DNA of 64,000 nucleotides from positions 135,923,017 through 135,987,016 of the forward strand of contig JAKGHH010000001.1 of NCBI GenBank assembly GCA_022828595.1, read 5' to 3'. Shown here one piece after another: positions 22,336 through 34,477 of this stretch. A program made the translations under genes and the position numbers. The DNA comes from Nelumbo lutea (lineage: Eukaryota; Streptophyta; Magnoliopsida; Proteales; Nelumbonaceae). The notes under the pieces are model-generated. The model did no database searches, was not told the origin of the DNA, and saw only the letters and a program-made list of their open reading frames with translations. The stretch's first letter is position 1; every line of letters starts with the position of its first letter.

Positions 22336-22625
22336 ATCTCAATTGATGAGCCAAGGTGAATCAACCCGAAATTGTAATTTTCAATCAGTTCAGTTCTTAA
22401 GGCTAAGTCCCAAAGTCTGGGAGTGCTTAAGTTTCAAATAAGTGATTATTCTAAGAATAAGCACTTTTGAGAATCTCAATGTGGGCTTATTTTTAAGTGT
22501 TTATTTCCTTTCTAGCCTATCTTGATCCACCATGTTATTTTAGAAATACCCATACTACCTTGTCTAAAACAAATGCTTTTTCATCAAAAGCTCATAAACA
22601 TGTATTTTAATAAGCATTTATTCAA

Positions 22626-22925
22626 GGGTAAATTTCTTAAACTACCCTTATGGTTTAGATAACTGACTAAGTGTACCCTTACTATTTAAAAATTGGCTGA
22701 TACTACCCCTATTGTTTCTGACAATTGACTAATACTTTCCTTACTGTTAACATCCCTTAATATTTCGTTAACTAAAAGATTAAAAGATTATTTTACCCTT
22801 TGGATATGTTTTTTGTAATCTACATAAGAATCAGCCCCCTCGGTGATTGAAATCCGACGACAATTTGATGGAGATTTCAGGCATCAATCCTCTTGGTCAC
22901 TGAAAACATACCTACCGATGATGCC

Positions 22926-22992
<67 letters not shown>

Positions 22993-24202
22993 TCGTAACC
23001 CCATTGGCGACCACATGTCGTCAATGCCCCATCTCTTTGTTCCATTTTCATTTTTCCATTTTCCTCTTTGCATTCGAGAGATTCGCTATTCTCGCGCTCC
23101 ACAGGTCACCAGAGGCCTGTGAGATGACATCAAAAGGGAGCGAATAAGAAAGAAACCTGGGCTCAGAGGAGGCCTTCAAGAGGAGATCTAGATCCAGAGG
23201 AGAGAAGCTGGTCAACTCCCTTTCTGCAGAAGAGATTTAGGTCAGGTGCTAGGCTCAGCTCAACCCAAGTGCCCCTCCTATGGCATTCGTGACATAGCTT
23301 TATGCTTGATCTTCGAGCAAGGGGAGGATAAAATCTCTACTATGCCCATCGCATATACAAAGATTGTGAAAGTAGGTGAGGACCGTGACAACGACAATTG
23401 ACTAGAATCCAATGAGGGCTTTTCCTAATGAGAATCCAACGAATATTAAGAAAGAATCTATTCATATGATAAGTAATCTCTTCTCCTTGTTTCTCTGTCT
23501 TTGTTTTGTTCTCCTTCTTTTAGTTTTTTTTTTCATTATCGTTGAATGAGTTGCAATAGGGTGTTTTTTTGCTAGAAATAGTAGTGATGGTTGATTCTGG
23601 TTTAACTCTTCATTTTTTTTTCTTATTCTAGTTATATCAAGTGGTCTTGGTGGATTGATAAGTCAAAACAAGAGGAGAAGGAGATTTGTTGGTGTTGCTA
23701 AGAGAATCAAGATGGACCTCCTAATCTTACTCTTTTCTATTTTCCTTTTGCTCTTACTCAAGAGAGGGGCCGGATATGGAGGGGGTTATCATTGCCACTA
23801 GGTTTGTCATTGCTAAAAAGAAGAAAATAGTAAGGAGGAGAAAGAAGAAAAGGGAGAGGGAGTGGGACGAGAGGGTTGATCTTGATAAAAATATTGATTT
23901 GGAAACCGATTAGGTATTGACGAAGATGGTCGAAGAAGATAGAGCAAAGAGAGAGGTTGGAGGAGGAAGGGGTGTCGGGTCAAGAGGAAGGGGACGAGGG
24001 TAACTTTGGGTTTTAAAAAAATTTAAATGTCACAAGGTGTCACATGTATATGGGTTTTGACAAAATATTAATGGATACTAACGGTAAGGGTAGAGCTAGA
24101 CAATTGTCAGAAATAGTAAGGGTAGTGTTAGTCAATTTTCAAACAGTAAGGGTACACTTAGTCAATTAGCTAAACCATAAGGGTAATTTAAGAAATTTAC
24201 CC
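22626..24202. mobile_element. Mutator-like element (non-autonomous MULE), 1577 bp
   Basis: Long inverted ends of about 140 bp start GGGTAAATTTCTTAAACTAC at 22626 and end in the complementary sequence at 24202; by eye they agree at roughly 85%. A perfect 9-bp target duplication TTTATTCAA flanks the element (22617-22625 and 24203-24211), the hallmark of Mutator transposition. The interior (about 22840-24000) is much less AT-rich than the neighbourhood and holds a TC microsatellite and a lysine/arginine-rich short reading frame (around 23785-23910), but no transposase. It may have captured host sequence (Pack-MULE); this is inference. Confidence 0.92.
22929..22988. repeat. (TC)n microsatellite
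   Basis: About 30 uninterrupted TC units inside the MULE. Confidence 0.98.
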
Positions 24203-24255
24203 TTTATTCAATAAATAATAATTTCTAAATAATATTTTAATAAGCCATTTAGGGG

Positions 24256-24725
24256 TTGGATGGGCTCCCCACAAAGCATGCCCCATATGCACATCCAACA
24301 TTTGGGTATGAGTCTGGATCTCCTGCCCACAATAACTCTGCTCATGTCTACCCACATAACATTGCAGCCACACATGGAGAATATCTTATCCTCCTACATA
24401 GTACTATGGAGAACATCTCATCCTTTGCATAGTATTCAGCGTCAGTACATGACAATTGTAGCAAACAACGTGTCATCCATAATAGGGTGAGCAACTCTTC
24501 CAACAACTAATGATGCTTGATACAACTACCAACTTCCAATTAACAATTTTTTTCTTCAAATTGCATACGATAAAATAAGGCTTAGCTCATCAGCTGCTCA
24601 TCCTCCTACTCCAAGAGAATCGGAGTCTCCTGCCACTTGTGCTTCCCGTATGGATTTGCCAGAAATTGTCCAATTTGTTTGGAACTTTACTGGCATGGTC
24701 AGAATCCATAGCCCTGTAAGTCACT
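24256..24725 (+). other. Unidentified coding-like stretch
   Basis: The plus strand has an open stretch (24260-24490) starting MGSPQSMPHMHIQHLGMSLD. A second stretch after an AG at about 24592 reads AHPPTPRESESPATCASRMD then LPEIVQFVWNFTGMV, and is followed by GTAAGT (24716-24721), a perfect donor. These could be exons of a decayed or spliced gene; no domain is recognised. Confidence 0.3.
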
Positions 24726-25240
24726 CATTCTTTCTCTCTCTCTCACACACACACAAACAATCATGCACACTCATAAGTTGTTTGTTCAAGATATTTTGAT
24801 TTGTTGTCGTGGTTTTAAGATATGGCTTTTAATCCATTCCAAAGCAATTACTCCATTAGTTTTCACCAAAACCAATAAAGCAATAAGAAAAGGGAAAAGC
24901 AATTTGAGCTCTGATGACCCGTGCTTTTTGGTATTTAATACATTTTTTGAATTGCTTATCATCTGATCTAGGTTTGGAAAGATGACCCTTTCAGCATCTA
25001 GGTGATTGGTAAATGTTGCCAAACTCGTCAAGCTAGTGACTTTCTTACTAAGTGATAATGATCAAAAATCTTCATTTGGGTTGGCACTAGTTGTGGTTGT
25101 TGCATCAATTGTGGAGCCTTTCCTATTGCTATGTCACCAAGAAAACACTATATATGCAGGTCTATGCCTTTTTTTGTTTATGCCTTATTATTGGAGTATT
25201 TGGTGTTTTACAAGGTGAATTCCTTCATGGAGTGAGGTTA
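24726..25240. other. Spacer
   Basis: A CT/CA microsatellite patch (24733-24757) and AT-rich sequence. Possibly the 3' untranslated part of the LINE that follows on the minus strand. Confidence 0.35.
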
Positions 25241-25249
25241 TTTTGGTTT

Positions 25250-28200
25250 AACATACTAAACTTCTAAATTATATTTACAAGCATGGTAAGATAGATTGTA
25301 AGCTACTTGGTTCAAATTTCTATTTATATGCTTTATACATATATTATCAAAAAGATTCAAAAGGTTCCTGACAGCTTTCTTCAGTTGATGCTCTTGCCAA
25401 TTGACGCCAACCTCCTTGTTTAGGATACTATTCACGACCAAAAGAGAGTCAGAAAAGAGAGTTACTAATAAATTTCTCCACTCTAGCACTTTTGATAGGC
25501 CATGCATCAATCCTCACCATTTTGATTGGTAACTAGATGATGACTTGATTCTCCTACTTTCTACCCACAAAATTGACTGGTCAAAGGATAATATAACAAA
25601 ACAATGACAACTTTTTCTTGAGACTTGATCAAAAGATCCATCCACATAGACTAATATTTGGGAGGCTTGATTTTCATTTCCTTTATTCTGTTGATTGTCT
25701 ATCTCATCTTGTTGTGTATACAAATATGAGGCAACTTTTTCAATCAGTTGATCCGGACTCCATATTTTTTTGTTGTGAACTTTTGCATTGCATGTGTCAT
25801 AAATGAATCTAAATATAACGAAAAATTTCACAATGTAATAAGCTTTCAAGTCAAGATCCAACCAACTTATTTTGTTTTGGCTCAAATCTGACACCAAGTG
25901 GCCTAAACTCAGTGATTGAATCATCTCAAGATCTATCCCAATTTGAGTCGATAGCCAAACTGCTTTTGCATAATGACACTAAAAAATAAATGTCTCCAAC
26001 TTTCTTGAGTTGAATTATAAAGAGGGCAAACTTTATCAGTATCATGTAGGAATTTTAATTTGTCCCTCATTTTAATCCCCTCCCACCAAGCTTTCCACAA
26101 ATATTTGAAATCTAAATGGGATTTTTGCTTTCCATATTAGATTCCAACTTTCCCTTGACCCAAATGATGAAGGATGCTTATGCATCAGAAATGTTAGCCT
26201 GATTACACACTATATGAGGCATTTTTTGATTGTTTTCAGAGTAGAGAATCTAGAATTTCTTGTGATACATGAGGCATCTAAGTTATATGGTGGATTGTCT
26301 CCTCTTCAAAATGTTGTTGTAATAGAGGGATGTTCCAAGACTCATCATTTTCCATTAGGTCCTGTACTTTCATGTCCTCTACTCGATCTCTCATTTGTTC
26401 TTTTATTCTTGGACAACCATCCAACATTGAAGGGATCCAATGATCAATAATATTTACAGAGTACCCATTATGTACGTGCCAACACAAGTTTTCTTTGAAC
26501 ATATTTAAACTATCTAGTATAAATTTCCACTATGTGGAATCATTTTTTTTTTGTAATAAAAATATTGGCTTTCTTTTAATGTATTTTTTTCCATATGGCC
26601 TCTGACCACAAACCTGATTGGTTTGTAAACAATCTCCATACTTACTTAAAAAATATACCCTTATTAAACTCCTCCGTTCTCTTAAATCCCAAACCTCCCT
26701 CTATTTTTGGTTTGCATATTTGGTTCCATGAGAATGTATACATATTTCTTTTCTCAGCAAAACAACCCCACACAAAATCTTTTTTTTTTTTAATTTCTCC
26801 ATCTTAGATATTGTTTTTTTCTTAAGTATGACTAATGACATTGAATATACCGGAACTGCTTGAAATACAGATTTGACCAAGGTTGTCCTTCTTGCCTATG
26901 ATAGCAACTTTGCTTTTCATAAAGCTAATTTGTTATTCATTTTGTTTACAATCTCCTTATGCTAGTTTTCTAATTTACCCAATAGGCATAGTTTAACTCC
27001 CAAGTACTTTTCTTGATTTGACATTTGTTTCATCTGTAGTATATTCAACATGAACTTTTTTTTCCTCCTATGAATTCCTCGACTAAAATAGACTCCTGAT
27101 TTTGCAAAATTTATTTTTACTCCTGATCATTTTGCACGTTGGGATAGTATCTCCTTTATTTTTCTCAATTGGGTTGGCTCGACCTTGCAACATATAACAC
27201 AATCATCAACAAATAGCAGATGGGTTATGGGAGGGCCCTCTGTACTTATCTTTATTCCTTTAATCTCCCATCAGCCTCTACCTTGTTTAACAAGCATGAC
27301 AAGGCTTGCACGACAATTATGAACAAGTATGGTGATAAGGGATCCCCTTGTCTTATCCCATTATCTAGATAAAAAAATTCTTTCATTGTACCATTAATTT
27401 TGACCGGGGTTTTGATGCAGAAGTTTACCATATCACACCATTTTCTCTCAAATTCCATCTCCTTCATTATTCCAATTATGAAATCCCTCCTTAGTCTATC
27501 ATAGGCACTTGACATGTCAACTTTAAGGAGAACCCAACTTTTACCTTTTTTTCTGTTTTTTTCATTTTATTAATTATCTCCCGAGCCAAAATGATGTTGT
27601 CAAGACCCTATCATCATTTCACAAAAGTTGCTTCATTTGGAGCAATTAACTTATCTAGAGTCTTTTGCATTCTGAGCACCAAACATTTTGCAATTATTTT
27701 ATAAATCACATTACACATGCTTATTGGTTTGCAGTGACAAATTTTTTTAGGGTGTTTCACTTTTGGTATGAATACAAGGTTTGTGGAGTTTATTTCTGAT
27801 GGGAATTCTATGGTGTCAAAAAACTCCTTTACTATTCTATAGATGTACGCCTTGCCTTATGATAGACTAGAATTTCTAATAGGAGAATGGAGAAAATCCA
27901 TCAGGTCTTGGTGTTGAATGAATTTTCAAGGATTTTGTTATCAAGTTAATTTCTTCTTCTAATGGAGGGGTTAGCATCTGGGAGGCCTCCTCTTGTGTAA
28001 GCTTGTTAACTACGATGTTTTGTAGTTCTATGTCAGTCACAGAAGCTGTTACTTATTTGACAAATATGACTTTTGAAAGCTTTTTCTATCTCCTCCAAGT
28101 TCATATTTAAACAATTTTCATTTTTCAAAAATTGTAAGGAATTCCTTCTTCTGTTATAGTCTGTAACTTGGTGATATTTTGTATTCTTGTCCCCTTCTTT

Positions 28201-29650
28201 CAACTAGGTTTCTCTGGATTTGAGACACCACATCTGCTCCTCCCTAATAAGCCATTTTTCATATTCCTTCAATAAATTCTTTTTTCAGCTCATATTCCCA
28301 TACTACCCTCTTCACCCAAATTTTTTATTTCTTCTTCAATTTGTTTCAATTTTTCCTTAATTCTATCAATTTTTTCTTTGTTCCATTGTTTAAGAGCCAT
28401 CTTACACCTTTTCAACTTATCTAGTATAGTAAATATTGATGAACTCTATTGTTGTTCAACCAGATCCCTACATTCCTCCTCCTCTGTCCACATGGGCATA
28501 AAATGAAATTGTTTTGGACCTATTAGTATTTGAGGATTAGTCTCTAGTATAAGTATGGCATGGTCTGAAAATAGGTTAGGGGAGATTGAGATTTGTGCTT
28601 TAGGAAAGAGATTATGCTACCAGGGAGTAGCCAATCCCCTATCTAGTTTTTCTTTTACTAATCATTGACCCCTTTGCCCATTTGTCCAAATATATGCCCC
28701 AACCAATGTTTGAATTTCTAATAGAGAGTGGGTATCAATTAAGCCCTGTAAAGGACTCGAATATCTTCTTGTGTTTATATGAGAGCCTTGATAGTCACTA
28801 CCCTCCACAACATCATTCAAATCATCGATCAACATCCAATTTTCCTTCCCAATTAAAATTTATGTCAAATTTTTCCAAATTTGGACCTATGTTGTTTATT
28901 TGGGTGTCCATACACCAAACATAACCACCATTCTAGATCTGATGGACCATTTTTAGTACTTAGTAGAATCATTCTGTCCGAAGTATATGTCTTCTCTATA
29001 AACATATCCTGCTTTCATCCTACAAACAATCCACCAGATAACCCTATTGCCAGCACACCCCACCAGCCCCCTAGTCTTAATTGTCTCCCTGGCTTATTTG
29101 TTTTCTCAACATCGAGTTTTGTTTCAAAGAGGAAAATCAGGTCATGATTCTAAATCCTAAATTGTTTTCTAAGAAAATGACACGTTTGTGGGTTACTGCA
29201 ATCTCTAATATTCCAATTGAAGATTTTCATGGGATAAAGTATGAAAAGAGCACTAAATTTATAGATTACAGGTAATACATGAGAAATTATATTTCCAAAC
29301 ATATACATGGTAATATAACTTGGAAAAGAGGGGATATGCCCTCTTATCGGCATTTCGAAAGAGTTAGTGCACCAAATGAAGAAACCACTGAATTGATTTG
29401 GGTCTAGATCTTCAAGCATCCCCATCTCGTTGCTTATTAGGTTATTCTCTTCCTTGTAGGATGAATTGCCCTAACTATCGAGCATCTCTTCCATTATCTC
29501 CATTAGGTTGAGCCACCAGTTCAAGTTTTCCAAATTCATTTAGTTAATCTCTTCAGTTCCATTGCCATTTATCTCAAACTTAGAGCTTGTACCATCCATC
29601 TTCGCAAATGGGATTAAAAATGATCTCCTTCCATTGGCTAGATTTATGTT
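25250..29650 (-). pseudogene. Decayed LINE (L1-type) ORF2
   Basis: Domains in minus-strand order: apurinic endonuclease-like region (about 29600-28450, starting near NWNIRDCSNPQT), reverse transcriptase (about 28400-26900; MSSAYDRLRRDFI, DNGIRQGDPLSPYLF and the active-site box FVDD at 27202-27213), a zf-RVT region (about 26550-26000), and RNase H (25740-25256; VDGSF, then SDSLLVVNSILN). Many stops and frameshifts break all domains, so it is inactive. No poly(A) tail or target duplication could be fixed. ORF1 is not recognisable, suggesting 5' truncation near 29.7 kb. Confidence 0.85.
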
Positions 29651-29990
29651 TTGCCCTTATGATTGTGAAATAGGGTTTTGGTTATTGAGTCAAAATAGGA
29701 TTTGTGGGGCCTGCCCCATTTTATAAATTGGGTTTGTGGACTTGTGTTCTACTTAATTTCTTGCATGCATTCCCGTAGTTGATTACTGGTGCTCAAATTG
29801 AATAAAATGGATGGATGGATAATATATCTTATACTCCATGCCTTTTTTTGTCTATGTTTTCTTTTGGCCATTGTCCTTTAGTTCCTCATGTCACTAATGG
29901 CTGTGAAATCTCACCACTTTACTAAATCATCCTCAAAAGTTAGTGAAAAGAGTTTTTTTTTCTCATTTTTTTTATCAAAAGAAAGGAGTT
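29651..29990. other. Spacer
   Basis: AT-rich. It may include the 5' leader of the LINE. Nothing else seen. Confidence 0.35.
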
Positions 29991-29991
29991 A

Positions 29992-30262
29992 TGGGTTCTG
30001 TTTGGTTCACAGTTGGAATCAGAATTAGAATGGTCTATTTCCATAGTCTATTTGGTTCAAACGAGAAATGAAAATTGGAATAAGCTTGAATAGGATTTTA
30101 GTACCAAGGGAGGATATGGAATGACCATTTCCTTAAATGGCGGAATGCCATTTCAACAGAATGGGAATCGAGTTCAGTTTTTGCTCAATCAAACAGTTAG
30201 AATCGGAATGACCCATTCTGATTCCGATTCTATACCTCTACTCCCATGAACCAAACGTGCCC
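29992..30262. mobile_element. MITE with GTTTGGTTC ends
   Basis: Left end GGGTTCTGTTTGGTTCA and right end TGAACCAAACGTGCCC are inverted, with more inward complementarity (GGAATCAGAAT versus ATTCTGATTCC). The ends are of the PIF/Harbinger- or hAT-like MITE kind; no clean target duplication could be read. Confidence 0.65.
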
Positions 30263-30700
30263 AACCAAACAGTTGTACCATAGATGACGGGAGTTTGGGC
30301 TTTGGTTGTTTTAACAATCAAGGGTTGATACTCACAAATGCACATCTCTTGGAGCCATGGCGATTTGGGAAAACAATTGTACTAGGCTGAGTAGATGGGG
30401 AAGTTGGGAACAGATTGGCATCACCCTTCATTTCCTCTAAGAGATCTACATTTTCTTATCACGAACAAACAATAAAGTGATACTCTAGAAGAAATTCATA
30501 TTCTACTTCCCAAGACATTGAATATTTTAGATGCTTCAGTGGATAACAAATGCGGTGACCATAAGTTAGGTTCAATTTACAAAGCCTACATGCTCGCTTG
30601 GATAATATGAACCCATATATGGATGTGGTGTGATGGTAAGCTATTGTATATTTCTAAATGACCTTTAGATGTTTCCTTACTACTGCTTGAATCTGTTCCC
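30263..30700. other. Spacer
   Basis: No gene or recognised repeat. Confidence 0.35.
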
Positions 30701-30759
30701 TATCAATTGTGTCTTATTGTTCAAACTTCCTCTACATGCCCATCTCTAGGATCAGAGCC

Positions 30760-31110
30760 ACATGTTATTGGATGGGTTATTTGGATCACACTTTGGTGAT
30801 GGTGAGGGACTTTTTGGTACCTTTGATTTTATGTTCTATCATCATCACCTACTAAAAAGAATCTTAAGATTTCCTATTACCTCTTTGGCTAATTTTCATT
30901 ACCTTTGTTTTTTTGCCAAGTGTCTACCTATCTCCTTACGCTGGGGTAGTTGCATGGGTGGTAAAAGCAGATATTCCTCTCTACTCTTTTGAATCAGATC
31001 TAAAAGAGTATAAACAAACAATTTACCAGAATGGACCAAGGCATCTACTAGCAATGCTTGAAAACATAGGTTTTGTATATCCTAGTGGTAGTGGTGCTGC
31101 TATCTCAGTT
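30760..31110 (+). other. Unidentified exon-like stretch
   Basis: A long open plus-strand frame (30913-31155) reads GVVAWVVKADIPLYSFESD and NGPRHLLAMLENIGFVYPSG, well-formed protein-like sequence. An acceptor-like TTTTTTTGCCAAG (about 30907-30919) precedes it. It could be a real exon of an unrecognised gene, or a gene fragment left between transposons. I do not recognise the family. Confidence 0.35.
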
Positions 31111-31155
31111 AGGGAAGAGTACAAATACAAATGTATATGGTACAAATACATATAA

Positions 31156-32640
31156 AATAATACAAAATACAAGGTTTTACACTCTAGATATTTGTAATTT
31201 ACTCCTTCCAAATTTATCATTGGAAGTAAAAATTATGTAAAAATAAATAAATAAATCAATTAACTGTTGGTATTACAAGGATATTCATGTTACCTGTTGT
31301 GTATTCCAAATATTCCTATGTACATAAATCTCAGATAAAATAGAACTGCCTTTCTAAAAGTCCTTACTAGAGCTAACTACTAAATTGATCTATCATAGAA
31401 CATGGGTGAACTACAAGGTAGAAATTATAGACTTTAACCCACTTATGATTATAGAAGGTGGCAAGAAGCGGGCCAATAGTTAAGGTGGAGGGTTTATAGT
31501 ACAAAGCCTAACATACTTTAACCCACTTATGAACATAAAAAGTTGGCATCCTTAGATAGTGCATATTACCAAATGCATAATGCCAATTTCTATCTACTCA
31601 TATTTGACCATACCATGCCATCGCTCCATTTGCACACAAGTGTAAAACATACGTTGTGTCTTCTTCATTCTCTAGACACATTTGGCGTGTATTTGGCTCT
31701 GTGGGCATTTATTAAATAATGTTGCCACATCTGCGCAAGCTAGGCATGGGCATTTATTAAAGGTTAAACCACAATTTGGTTCACTCATTTATTGAAAAAT
31801 GGTAAAAAACTAAAATGTATAGATTTGTGTGCCTTGAGCCGTTGGGGGTAGCAACAAATTCTCTCACTTCCCTTAATGGCATGGCGTTTCCCGAAACCTC
31901 TTGTTGATGTGGCATCAACGTGGATGCTGACGTGGTGGTTTGAGTATGTTGATCCCATGCATCGCATACCAAGAAGAAGATAACCCTTTTCACCCTAATG
32001 CGAAGAGAACCCTGAGACCTTCCGCCATCGTTGTTTCGTCTATAGAGACTATCGCCACTGTTTGCGACATATGGAGAGACCTACCGCCATTGTTTCGTTG
32101 CAGTTAATTCCACTGTCAACCTGAAACCTTGTACTAATTTCGTTGTTGCGGATATTCACATTTTCTTATTGTTTTTGCAGATCTATTATCCCCCATGAAT
32201 AGACCTTTTGGGCTCTTTTCCCACCATCGATGACCCTCAGTGTTTGTTGTTGTACCCAACTCGAAGGTACATTTGCCTGTCATAGGTTACCTACCAATTG
32301 TGATTGTTTATTTTCATTTGCTAGTTGGATGTTGATTCATTTTATTTTTTTTTCCAAATCTGATTTGTTTAGAATTCTATCGATAGAGAACCATCTGTTT
32401 AGAGTTCTCTTTTTTCCAAATTTGGTGTTGGATGCATTTTTTTTTCTAGATCTCTATTTACTTTCATCATATCTTTGAAGAAAATCTTACATTTTTTTTT
32501 TTGTTTTTGTTTGAGAACTAGTGTGAAAATGAAGGTTAGCCTCATTAAAATTGTAAGGAAATTCACAAAGGAGATAAAGCAACCATCGAGGTCCTATTCA
32601 AATTACTTTTGAAGTATATTACCTCAGATAATGCAAACTA
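31156..32640. other. Intergenic spacer
   Basis: AT-rich. Short ORFs with no domain. ATACTTTAACCCACTTATGA-type sequence occurs twice at about 31430 and 31510, an old short duplication. Confidence 0.4.
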
Positions 32641-32649
32641 GCATGGGCC

Positions 32650-32902
32650 ATGTCAGGTTCAGATGAGTCCACTACAAATGGACTAGGTCCAATCCAATTT
32701 GATCAATACTTTAGACCATCTTAGATCAGTACAATTCAATGTCCAGACCATCCAATCTGTTCAAATTGGTTTTAATTTAGATTGGTTCTAGTCCAAACCT
32801 AGTCCATTGACACATGTATTCTTAATAAACTAGATATTGGTTCAATCCAACCCAATTCAATATAAATCTGTTATGGATGGACTAAGTCTAATCCAATCCA
32901 AT
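32650..32902. repeat. Left half of a MITE split by an LTR element
   Basis: Sequence with repeated CCAATCCAATT, GGACTAGGTCC and GTCCAAACC blocks, related to 58560-58890. It continues at 36024-36160 beyond the LTR element. Confidence 0.7.
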
Positions 32903-34197
32903 TGTCAACACAAATTTCGCGCTAAATTTGGAGCACAAAAAAAATGTGAATAATTTCAAAGAAATTTATTTATTTTTTTGCAAAAATTTAAGTGGGATAC
33001 AAACTCTCTTTTTTCTTGACAAAGAAGACCCTCTAATTCTCTTGTCTTGGATGAAATCTGAAACTATGACTAGAACTTGCAATTAGGAGAAGCAAGTAAC
33101 GCCCAAACTTATGCGAACAAAAATTTACTCATTCTCAATCAATGATGTAAACTGTTGAAAGCAATGTCTTTGCTTGTAGAATTGACGAAAGCCTTTTGGA
33201 TCATGGGAATTTGAAGATTGGAACTTCACAGGTTGATGTGGTAGCAATTTTGGTGCTTCGATAGTTGAAGAGTTGGAACCTTTCTTTTTTCTTCCTTGAT
33301 CTTAGTACAACATGTTTCTTCTCCTTCTTCTTCAAAAAGAACGACAGCGGTCGGAGACGAACTTGGTGGTTAAAGGGGGAGCTGAATGAGAGAAAGACCA
33401 TCCTCACAAGAAGACCCCCATCCCCTTTTATAGTGAAAGAGATTGCCCAATTCAGATCTGATTGGGAATCAAGCATTTAATTTGGGGGACCCACAAGATT
33501 TTAATGATCAATTTGTGATATGATTTAAAGACTTATTAAGAAAGGAATTGGATTTGCCCTCCTCCCATTTAAAGACAAATGCCACTTGGCAAAAATGGGT
33601 TGGGCCCATGCAACTTCTAATTTATTTGGCTAGACTTGATTTTCAAACTTGGCTGATTAATCAATCCCTCTTGTGATCAATTTATGATCCTATTTAGAAG
33701 TTAATTAGGGAATGGGTTGGATTTGTCCCCTTTCCTTTAAATGAATCGGCCTAAGAATTTGAATTCAAATTTCAATTTGACTAACTATTGTAATTAATAT
33801 GATCCCACTAGATTGACAATTCGGTGGTCAATCTTTGGTCCCCTTTTAAATTCATAGATTGGATTTAACATGCCACTTGGCAAAGGGGCTGGGCCCATGC
33901 ATCATTTAGCCCATTGACCAACCATTAATTTCCTTTTTTTGGTGGATCAATTAAGCCTTGAAAGTTGTTGGTTGCCTTATGGGATTCACTAAATCCTAAT
34001 CAAAGATTTGTTCAATCTGTCCATCAAATGACAAATTTAAATCTATGATTTTTTTAAGAGCATTGCACTAAAAAATAGAGGCTTAAGCCCATGACCCATT
34101 AATGTAGTGTAATGGGCCAACTCCTTTTTTAGTGGGCCCAATAACTTCCTCTAGTTGGTTCGTCTTCTTTTTCCCCTTTTTTTTTTACGTATCAACA
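32903..34197 (-). repeat. 3' LTR of the 32903-36023 element
   Basis: 1295 bp, bounded by TG..CA. Shares the block around CAAAGAAATTTA, GGGATACAAACTCTCTTT and CTCTTGTC with the other copy. Confidence 0.75.
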
Positions 34198-34477
34198 AAT
34201 GCCCCCCAAGTTGGTAGTTGTTATTACAATTGGCAATGCAACCATCGACTTGCAAAGTTTACATTCTTACAAGCTAAGAGTAGAGAATCTTTTCTTTTTT
34301 TTTTTGTACCATCAGTAGTTCATACTCTTACAGGTCACTAGTAGATTTTTTTTTATTTGTTTTGGCCGTTCACAGTTTATACTCATGCGAGCCAGGAGTA
34401 ATACATGAATATTTTTTTATTTGATTCGGCCATTCACAGATTATACTCATGTGGGCCAGGAGTGATATAAATAAATT

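Larger units (their letters stand above)
22395..24255. repeat. Third related MITE, interrupted by a MULE
   Basis: Left half (22395-22616) has AAATAAGTGATTATTCTAAG and GGGCTTATTTTTAAGTG blocks. The right half (24212-24255) continues with ATAAGCCATTTAGGGG after the MULE. The host element was therefore already present when the MULE inserted. Confidence 0.55.

Noticed and set aside
22884..23147. ORFs with SLSLSL or ERERER repeats
   Set aside because: They are translations of the TC microsatellite.
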